The translations under genes and the position numbers were made by a program. 41,911 bases of DNA from UBA1268 sp002694955 (GTDB taxonomy: Bacteria > Planctomycetota > Planctomycetia > Pirellulales > UBA1268), in NCBI GenBank assembly GCA_028066355.1, contig JALCBP010000019.1, forward strand, positions 1 through 41,911. Reading direction: 5' to 3'. Positions 1-6,516 of this stretch are shown here, one piece after another. The notes under the pieces were generated by a model that did not search any database, had not been told where the DNA came from, and saw only the letters and a program-made list of their open reading frames with translations. Each line of letters opens with the position of its first letter. The stretch's first letter is position 1.

Positions 1-424
1 CGAGGAATAAGGCAGCATTAATACTTCCGTTAATCGAAATTTGTTCACTCCGAGCTAAAGCACTCAACTGCTTGATAGCCGTATCCGTTGCCTTCTTGTG
101 TGCATTTGAATCAGCAATGGACTCAAAAAAGATTTTTTGAAGACGTTGTCGCACCTGTGCTCTGTCGAGCCGATTACCGTCAATAAATAGTTGAGGAAGG
201 CCCTCGTTTAAGAGAAGTTGTTGATGTTTTTCTGCAAATGGTGCACCAGATCCAAGGTCTTTCTGGTATGCCTTCATTTCATTCGAAGCTTCGAGAGAAG
301 CTATGCGAGTGTATCGTGGCTCGTTCTGCGCTGAAACAAAACTGGTATTGGAAGCCAGTGCGAGCAGAAAAAATCCAGCAGATTGAATGAAAAAAAAACC
401 GTTATTGAATGAAAGTTTTTTCAT
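1..424 (-). CDS. Secreted protein, N-terminal part only (possible secretin-like partner of the pilus-like operon)
   Basis: The reading frame opens at an ATG at 424 and stays open to the window edge, giving 141 residues of a protein that continues outside. It begins with a typical signal peptide: MKK, then a hydrophobic stretch (FFFIQSAGFFLLALA), ending near FVSAQ. The mature part is hydrophilic and helix-rich with no motif I recognise. It lies 73 bp after the preceding gene on the same strand and is probably the fourth gene of the operon. In classical pilMNOPQ operons the exported secretin PilQ follows PilP, so a secretin or its accessory domain is a reasonable guess, but nothing visible in these 141 residues proves it. 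Confidence 0.7.
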   Translation of the reverse strand, partial: MKKLSFNNGFFFIQSAGFFLLALASNTSFVSAQNEPRYTRIASLEASNEMKAYQKDLGSGAPFAEKHQQLLLNEGLPQLFIDGNRLDRAQVRQRLQKIFFESIADSNAHKKATDTAIKQLSALARSEQISINGSINAALFL

Positions 425-497
425 GAACGTTCGAGCCGATCTTGGTTTTATCTTGGTTTAAGAATTTTTATGCATTTCGGTTGAGAGGCAGCGTTCA

Positions 498-2441
498 CTA
501 GAAGTCCATCATTTCCATTTCCATTTCCATCATGCTCGGATCAACAGTTTGCGGTGGTTGAAAACCGGGGAGAGTTGGTAAGTATTCTCGGACAGTTTCC
601 TCACACGCGTCTGCAGAAATGACATCGAGAGTGCCAGCAGAATCAGTAATGAGGATTTCCAAGGGTTCGGGTGGGATGAATCCCCTTCCAGGCCGCTTTT
701 TTCCATCGATTGTTTGTTGCCCAACTACCGCTAACAGCGTTTGCTCACTGTCGACATCATGTGGTGGAACAGAGATTCTTCGATTATTGAATTGTTTAAT
801 TTTTCGCGCGCCTTTCTTGCTCCCGACAACCTCGCCAGGCTTGCTTTCTATCGAATGTAGTTCAAAGTTACCGGAATCTTCATTGCTATCGAGAACAAGC
901 AGTTCCTGGTCACTCACCCCTAGGCCGTATACCTTTTTTTCATCTCGCAATAAAAGTCGCGCAAGAAGTACATTGTCTGCCGGGACATGAACAGGCATAG
1001 CGTCCAAGCTCGGGAACGGGTCAGAAGTGGCCGATTGGACAAATTGATCGTCGGCCAATTCGGGACTATCAAGGAATTTTTTAGGGAGATTCCAGTTGGG
1101 GTTCCATGCTCGAAGTGTCACGCGGTATCGGTACAGTCGGCCCGGCTTAACACTTGTATCAATGAACCGAAAAAGACAATAGTCTTGATCAAGCATCATC
1201 CCTTCACCGTCGGGTCCATAGCCCATACCCATACCCTCATCATAGTACTGTTCATTCATGGATTCCTCTTCCATACCCATTTCGGTGTCACTAAAGGGGC
1301 TGAATGTGCCTGTGCTTGGCCCTGTCATTCCTCCCCCAAACTCACCCCCGCCTTCCATGCCATAACCCATTTCACCGCCTAGCCCCATTCCTTCTTGTTG
1401 CTCGAGGGCCAGTTTTTTTTGTTCGGCAAGGCTCTTTTTTATCTCATCTTTGACCCACGGATGAATTGTTTGCATGCCCCATGATGAACCATACTCAGGA
1501 CCACCCATGCCGGATTCCCCCCCGGACATATCTACACCGTTGAGCGTAGGTTTGGCTGCAAGTGCAGGGAGAGGGCCCCAATAGCCGATTGGCACATCAG
1601 CAGGATTAAAGAGATTTTGTGTTGAAGGCAGTATAAATTGCTGAGGAATTGTGTCTGTCGCAGTGCCGGCCCAGGTGTCTTTCCAGTCTTCATAGAGTCG
1701 AGTGATGTCAATTACCTTCCAGTCACCGTCGCCGTCAGGACGAACCTCCAAACGCTCAACAGCATAGTCATGCCAGATAGGCAAGTCGCGTTCTGGACTC
1801 TGATAGCTTGCCGTTGCATAGAGCGCGATGTATTCGTCAATTTGTTTGCGAAAGGGGACAAGGCCAGTCAAAAGAACGTATGGCATTTTATTTGCGGGTG
1901 GCGACGTGACGGTGGGCTGCATGCCCATTGGATCTTCCATCATTTCCATTTCAGGAAAACCCCCTGAAAAAGATGGATCTCCGTCCATGAGCAGGTCATC
2001 TTGATTGGCTATAGCAACTACCCCAGCCGTTGCAACTAATTGCTCAATTGGAAAAATCACTGGAACCTGTCGTCGTTGTATGTCACCCAGTAACGGACGA
2101 TTTAATCCCGCGTCAGCTGATAGCCTACTTATTTCAGAGGGATTCCATGTTTCGAGTGAAGCACTTGGCTCAATGCTTGCAGAACCAAGGGTTTTATTTA
2201 GTTCTGTTTGTTGGTCAGGCGGAAGTGGTCGATTTAATATGTTGTTTGCGTTCTCAACTAGACGCATGATCTGCGTTGGGTCCTCTTTTGACGACCGAGT
2301 TTTCGACCTCAAAGCATTGATGCCGCCCCAAGCAAGCGGCAAACTGCATAGCACCACAATTACAACAAGTATTTTTTCACCATGGTTTGCAACGAAGCCA
2401 AAGATTGCCTCAGGTGTAAATTTTATTTTTGGAAGTCCCAT
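498..2441 (-). CDS. Membrane-anchored Met-rich protein of pilus-like operon (PilP position)
   Basis: A 647-residue protein of unrecognised family. I chose the ATG at 2441 because a perfect AGGAGG lies 9 nt upstream; a GTG 18 nt further out would place that ribosome site inside the gene. One transmembrane segment lies at about residues 23-40, after a short cytoplasmic N-terminus, so most of the protein should be outside the inner membrane. Met/Gly-rich low-complexity tracts occur near residues 158-176, 305-325, 351-374 and 388-416, and the C-terminus ends in alternating Met-Glu followed by MMDF. A better folded stretch (about 420-640) contains beta-rich sequence. It is third in the operon, with 18 bp between the upstream stop codon and this ATG, which is where PilP would sit in pilMNOPQ. 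Homology to PilP is inferred from position only. Confidence 0.75.
   Translation of the reverse strand: MGLPKIKFTPEAIFGFVANHGEKILVVIVVLCSLPLAWGGINALRSKTRSSKEDPTQIMRLVENANNILNRPLPPDQQTELNKTLGSASIEPSASLETWNPSEISRLSADAGLNRPLLGDIQRRQVPVIFPIEQLVATAGVVAIANQDDLLMDGDPSFSGGFPEMEMMEDPMGMQPTVTSPPANKMPYVLLTGLVPFRKQIDEYIALYATASYQSPERDLPIWHDYAVERLEVRPDGDGDWKVIDITRLYEDWKDTWAGTATDTIPQQFILPSTQNLFNPADVPIGYWGPLPALAAKPTLNGVDMSGGESGMGGPEYGSSWGMQTIHPWVKDEIKKSLAEQKKLALEQQEGMGLGGEMGYGMEGGGEFGGGMTGPSTGTFSPFSDTEMGMEEESMNEQYYDEGMGMGYGPDGEGMMLDQDYCLFRFIDTSVKPGRLYRYRVTLRAWNPNWNLPKKFLDSPELADDQFVQSATSDPFPSLDAMPVHVPADNVLLARLLLRDEKKVYGLGVSDQELLVLDSNEDSGNFELHSIESKPGEVVGSKKGARKIKQFNNRRISVPPHDVDSEQTLLAVVGQQTIDGKKRPGRGFIPPEPLEILITDSAGTLDVISADACEETVREYLPTLPGFQPPQTVDPSMMEMEMEMMDF
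510..527. repeat. Hexanucleotide repeat CATTTC x3, in frame
   Basis: Three perfect copies of CATTTC, followed by CAT, encode the alternating Met-Glu tail of the minus-strand gene. Unit changes would add or remove two residues without shifting the frame. Confidence 0.8.
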
Positions 2442-2450
2442 AAAAGAAAT

Positions 2451-2456
2451 CCTCCT
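2451..2456 (-). promoter_or_regulatory. Shine-Dalgarno site fixing the start at 2441
   Basis: On the minus strand this reads AGGAGG, 9 nt before the ATG at 2441. It is a full match to the anti-SD sequence and decides between the ATG and an upstream GTG at 2459. Confidence 0.75.
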
Positions 2457-2459
2457 CAC

Positions 2460-3887
2460 TTATTCTTGTGATTCAGTATCAAGCCCTAAGACCGTCGCAT
2501 CAGGTTTTTGGGCAAGCGCAATCGCTCCCCTCAATTCAACGTTGAAATCATAACGCCGAACGCTATCCGTAGACATTAATTCTGAGCCCATTCCGCTCAT
2601 CATCTCACCACCACCGCCGTACATGCCTTCCTCGCCATACATGGAATCGGCACTACCAGGATTTACTCTGACTTGTCGAACATCAATTGGTACAGACATA
2701 GTTGCGAATGTCCTAAGAAGAAGGTCAAGTTTTCTTTGGTCTACCAGACACTTCAAGCAAAACGGTATGTAATGAACAAATTTTGTGTCTGGTGATTCTG
2801 CAACGAGTGCACTCTCTAACGGCGTCCCCTCGGAATCTACATAAATCCAGTTCAGCAGCGCTTCGTCATTTTCCTCTGAACCAGAATCAATTGGCATTCC
2901 TGTGAATTCATCATACATTTCTTCTTCCATGCCATACCCGCCAACACTCGCGAATCGGGGGTTTGCTGGCTTGCCCATCATTTCACCATCCATGCCCATG
3001 TCCATGCCCATGTCCATGTCCATATACTCATCAAAGCCAGCCGATTTCGTTTTTAAACGCCCTCCTTTACGTCCACCAGGATCTTCTTCTGCGGCACGAT
3101 ACCCCACTGCCAACTGGCTGATGTACGGAATTGTTGCATTATGGGATCCAGTTGACTCATTGTTTGCTTGAGCGACTACATCGCAAAGAATTTCATATGC
3201 CCAGAGTTCTTCTTGCGCAAGAAGAATTTGCTTTGTTGACGGTGTCGATGTCCAGTAAAAAGTCTGAAATAGCTCATTTTGGTCCATCGAATCCCAAATG
3301 ACTCTGTTGTCTGTGTCTTCATCGGTGCTAGCCATGTCTGGAGACATCCCGAACTCACCCCTCTCGAATCCACTCTCTCCTCCTAATGCTTCCATTGATT
3401 CTTTTGCATCAATTCGGCTGGGTAGCTTTTGGACAACACGACGGATTCTCTGAAGATATCGATCTCGGAAACGAGCAGGAAGGTCTTGGTCAGGTTTCAA
3501 ACGAGCAATTGCTCGCAAGAAATCAACACCAATGTCAGCAGGGGCGGGCCACGTTCGAATGGCTTTTTGCTGATCCCAGAGATATGTCCACTCAGCGAAA
3601 ATTTGTTGTCGCAGAGTGTTGTTTGAACGTGTGACCACCTCGGCCCAATCTGATTGTGGGTGGCCAAATTCCTCAAGGCCCGCCACATTTTTCCGTGAGA
3701 CAGAGTCAATTGAATCGACCTTTGCCTTCACGGCAGATGAGCGAGTGTCTATTTCATTAAGTAGTTTCGCATCAGCGGTAAATGCAAGAGGGACAAGTAC
3801 AAGCGGCAGAAGAAGCGCCAGCAGCCAAAAGTGATACTTCTGTACTTGCTTGAGGTAGCCTTTGATATCGTCTGGAATTTCAACCAT
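2460..3887 (-). CDS. PilO-like membrane protein with Met-rich tracts
   Basis: A 475-residue protein with a short cytoplasmic N-terminus, one transmembrane helix at about residues 19-37, then a helical, coiled-coil-like stretch (about 40-70). This is the layout of PilO/GspM-type alignment-complex subunits. The C-terminal part has two folded-looking blocks (about 200-265 and 340-410) separated by low-complexity Met/Asp/Gly tracts: about 289-304 with alternating Met-Asp and Met-Gly, and about 415-438 with Met, Gly, Tyr and Glu. The gene follows the pilM-like gene after 63 bp and is tightly followed by the next gene. The PilO assignment is from topology and gene order; I cannot see a family signature. 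It is much longer than a typical PilO of about 200 residues. Confidence 0.75.
   Translation of the reverse strand: MVEIPDDIKGYLKQVQKYHFWLLALLLPLVLVPLAFTADAKLLNEIDTRSSAVKAKVDSIDSVSRKNVAGLEEFGHPQSDWAEVVTRSNNTLRQQIFAEWTYLWDQQKAIRTWPAPADIGVDFLRAIARLKPDQDLPARFRDRYLQRIRRVVQKLPSRIDAKESMEALGGESGFERGEFGMSPDMASTDEDTDNRVIWDSMDQNELFQTFYWTSTPSTKQILLAQEELWAYEILCDVVAQANNESTGSHNATIPYISQLAVGYRAAEEDPGGRKGGRLKTKSAGFDEYMDMDMGMDMGMDGEMMGKPANPRFASVGGYGMEEEMYDEFTGMPIDSGSEENDEALLNWIYVDSEGTPLESALVAESPDTKFVHYIPFCLKCLVDQRKLDLLLRTFATMSVPIDVRQVRVNPGSADSMYGEEGMYGGGGEMMSGMGSELMSTDSVRRYDFNVELRGAIALAQKPDATVLGLDTESQE
2991..3020. repeat. Hexanucleotide repeat CATGYC x5, in frame
   Basis: Five consecutive copies of CATGCC or CATGTC, plus a degenerate sixth, encode the Met-Asp/Met-Gly alternation of the PilO-like protein on the minus strand. 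Confidence 0.85.
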
Positions 3888-3950
3888 AGTTTTTCCAATT
3901 CAATTTTTGGCTTGATCTGTGCGGATTCTTATAAACGCACAAACTTATTG

Positions 3951-6200
3951 TTAATAATCACCACTTTCGCTTTCGGCAACCAATTCAACAGCCCCCGGTG
4001 TTTTTGGTTTCCAAACAAATTGGATTACAAATCGATATTTTTTTAGCTCGATTCCGTCTTCCATTAACCCACCATCAACTCCTCTTGTTGGGCTTCGGCT
4101 TGAACCCATACCCATGCCATCATCACCGATACTGTCGACAGCAGTGGATATCCAGAAGTCCTCAATTGGATTGGATTCAATAATTACTGGAAAGCCAATG
4201 CCGATATCTTTTGGGAAAACTTTTTCTCCCGCCTCCGGGCCAGCTGATACCGTCACGATCTCACCTCTTTCGCCTAAAAGAGATTCAATGAATGTCGTCC
4301 GAAGATAGGTTTTTCCCTCAAACGGTGCATGATAATCCTCGTTGTGGAAGTGATGTCCGACGATTTGGATGACCCAGCCAGCGCCCGAAGGAGTTTCTGG
4401 TTCGCTCTCCTCGAATTCATTTGCACCGCCATCCATATTCTCATTGTCGTCATTATCTGTTTCAGATATAGCTTCTTCCGCAGAGTCCGCTTCAGATGGC
4501 TCAGCTTCAGAGGACTCTTCTGTATCAAAGCTTGCAAACTCTGCCGCAACGATTGTGGTTCTCCAATCTTCTTCAATTGGTTCAAACCAAGTAGAGAGAT
4601 CTTCGAAATACTGGCAGTCCAAAGAATCGATATGGAGCTCATCGTAATTAATTGAGATCGGTATGGTCGGCTTCACCGAAAGAGCATTTGGCATTTCGCT
4701 TGCCTCTTGTTCTTTCAGGGCAGCCTCAGCAGCTTTCATTTCGTCTCGAAGCAATTCGTCAGTCTTGTCCGGTTCGTTACGAGGGATCATTGACTCAATA
4801 GTTCGAATCAATTCAAGGGCCTGAAAGCGACGATCACCGATTCGAATTAATCTTTGCTGGGTTTCAAGAATCTCGAGTTGCTCAGATTGAGCCTGCTGAA
4901 GGCTACTCTGGATCTGAGAAGATTTTGAAACAACAGAATCAACTTGGGTAAATGCATCTGCGAAAAGGTTCTCAGAGTAGCTACTCCAAGCAACGTAGAT
5001 ACCCAGGAAATTAATGAGTGCTGCAACCAGAAGGCCCAGCATGGCAGCAACTGCCCAAGGCTTCTTTGCCTCGATCAATCGGTCCCGCGTGACATCGCTT
5101 GGTAAGAGGTTGGTTCGTATGCTTGCAACGCCCAACCCTTGCAGCGCTAACCCATACACTGCAGCAAAGGCCAGTTGGTTTTCCCGGTATGCGGGAGTTT
5201 TCAGAATCAGATCTCCCTCAAGCCGTTTGAATTCTCGCAGACGGTGCACTTCAAGTTGGAGTTGTTTCGCAAGAAAGTCGCTAAGTCCACGAAGTTTTGC
5301 AGCGTTTCCAACGAGCAAAACCTGACCAATCTTTGCAGTGCGATCTTGACCGGTAAAGTAATTCAAAGATCTCTGTAGTTCACTGGCAAATTCATTGAAG
5401 ACAGGTCTCAAAGTTTGGAAAACTTTTTTAGGATCGTCAGCCCGCGCGGCGTTCCGCTTTAGATTCTCTGCTTTTGGGAATGTCATCCGCATTCCCTGCA
5501 CGAGTGCCCGGGTGAAATTACTGCCACCGATAGGCATTGTTCGCTGCCAAATTTTTAGTCCGTTTGTAACAATAAGATCTGTTGAATCCACACCCATTGA
5601 GGCCAAAACAATTGATGGCGGGGGATCCTCTGGATCAAGCTCAGTTGCTTTGGGAAGCTGATCAAACATAACAACATTCGCCAAGGAAACAGGGCTCAGT
5701 TGTAGGATATCGATCTCGATATCGGCTTCCTTGAACGGCTCGAGAGCTTTTGCAACTTGATCACGTTTCATTGCAAAAAGTGCAATTTCAGCATCAATTA
5801 CGAAGCCACTTTCTTCAATTCCACCTTCGAGCCTCTGCCAACTCCATATGACCTGTTCGAGCGGGAATGGAATTTGTTGTCGGGCTTCGTACGTGACAAT
5901 GTCCGGAATCTTGCTTGCTTCGACAGGTGGCAATTTAATGAACTTGCTGAGCCCTGCCTGTCCGGGAACTGAGACAGCTATTGTGTCTCCGGAGATATCA
6001 TTACGACTGAGGAATTCTTCTACTGCATCGCGAACAAGTTCCCCAGGATCCGCCTCTGGCTGGGTAAGCAGCATGGGATATTCGATGTAATCGAAAGCCT
6101 CAGCGATGAGGTTTTCTCCCTCTGTGGAACGGCTGCAGCGCAGGGCTTTTAGCCCGCACTTGCCAATATCAATGCCCCAGACGTTCCGCGAGCGTGCCAT
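3951..6200 (-). CDS. pilM: PilM-like actin-fold ATPase fused to a PilN-like membrane region
   Basis: A 749-residue protein. Residues 7-355 match the type IV pilus assembly ATPase PilM: a phosphate-1 motif GIDIGKCGLKAL near the N-terminus, the PFPLEQVIW stretch, and an LLVGNAAKLRGL segment near 295-306. Normal PilM ends at about 350 residues. Here the chain continues through one transmembrane helix (about 381-404), a long coiled coil (about 425-500), a strongly acidic linker (about 558-605) and a folded C-terminal domain. That is the topology of PilN, so this appears to be a natural PilM-PilN fusion that brings the cytoplasmic ATPase to the membrane. A short GMGMG run near 695 echoes the Met-rich tracts in the next two proteins. 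It is the first gene of the operon. The start ATG at 6200 has only a weak ribosome site. Confidence 0.88.
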   Translation of the reverse strand: MARSRNVWGIDIGKCGLKALRCSRSTEGENLIAEAFDYIEYPMLLTQPEADPGELVRDAVEEFLSRNDISGDTIAVSVPGQAGLSKFIKLPPVEASKIPDIVTYEARQQIPFPLEQVIWSWQRLEGGIEESGFVIDAEIALFAMKRDQVAKALEPFKEADIEIDILQLSPVSLANVVMFDQLPKATELDPEDPPPSIVLASMGVDSTDLIVTNGLKIWQRTMPIGGSNFTRALVQGMRMTFPKAENLKRNAARADDPKKVFQTLRPVFNEFASELQRSLNYFTGQDRTAKIGQVLLVGNAAKLRGLSDFLAKQLQLEVHRLREFKRLEGDLILKTPAYRENQLAFAAVYGLALQGLGVASIRTNLLPSDVTRDRLIEAKKPWAVAAMLGLLVAALINFLGIYVAWSSYSENLFADAFTQVDSVVSKSSQIQSSLQQAQSEQLEILETQQRLIRIGDRRFQALELIRTIESMIPRNEPDKTDELLRDEMKAAEAALKEQEASEMPNALSVKPTIPISINYDELHIDSLDCQYFEDLSTWFEPIEEDWRTTIVAAEFASFDTEESSEAEPSEADSAEEAISETDNDDNENMDGGANEFEESEPETPSGAGWVIQIVGHHFHNEDYHAPFEGKTYLRTTFIESLLGERGEIVTVSAGPEAGEKVFPKDIGIGFPVIIESNPIEDFWISTAVDSIGDDGMGMGSSRSPTRGVDGGLMEDGIELKKYRFVIQFVWKPKTPGAVELVAESESGDY

Positions 6201-6296
6201 GCCGCATCCGTTTTTCTTTGAATAAATTGAAAGGAAACTATTCCACTATCAAGTGAAAATCAGATCATCACCGAATTTAGAGTTTACACTCAAGAA

Positions 6297-6324
6297 GAAT
6301 ACCATACAGAAACTGTATGGATTC
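6297..6324. repeat. Strong inverted repeat, candidate operator or hairpin
   Basis: CCATACAG at 6302-6309 and CTGTATGG at 6313-6320 are perfectly complementary around AAA. Beyond a single unpaired A (6301) the dyad continues with GAAT and ATTC, giving 12 paired bases. There is no T-run after it, so an operator for the divergent promoters is more likely than a terminator. Confidence 0.6.
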
Positions 6325-6426
6325 GTGTTTTCTAGTGTCAAACGGTGGATAAACAGACCTGTTACATTGTGTCAAAACGGCTGGTAGGACAGAGCGTGTT
6401 AGTGGAAATAAGCTACATTTTATTCG

Positions 6427-6446
6427 GCACAATCCCCCGGTTGTGC
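6427..6446. repeat. Short inverted repeat GCACAA/TTGTGC
   Basis: GCACAA and TTGTGC are perfect inverted arms around an 8-nt C/G-rich loop, about 70 bp before the start at 6517. The arms could be a regulator site or a leader hairpin. Confidence 0.4.
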
Positions 6447-6516
6447 AAAATAAATCGGTGCGTCTTGAGCACTTTTACCGGGTGAAAACAAGTCTTTCGA
6501 GAACTTGCAGTTTGAT

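Larger units (their letters stand above)
6201..6516. other. Divergent intergenic region between pilM-like gene and 6517 gene
   Basis: About 316 bp with no convincing gene. It should hold promoters for both directions, but I cannot pick -10/-35 boxes with confidence. It contains two clear inverted repeats, at 6297-6324 and 6427-6446, listed separately. Confidence 0.5.

Noticed and set aside
2005..2553. 182-codon plus-strand frame across the pilus-like genes
   Set aside because: Antisense to two supported genes and without recognisable domain; a shadow of low-complexity coding sequence.
2991..3020. Repeat array resembling a short CRISPR or satellite
   Set aside because: Units are six bases, within a coding frame and without spacers.
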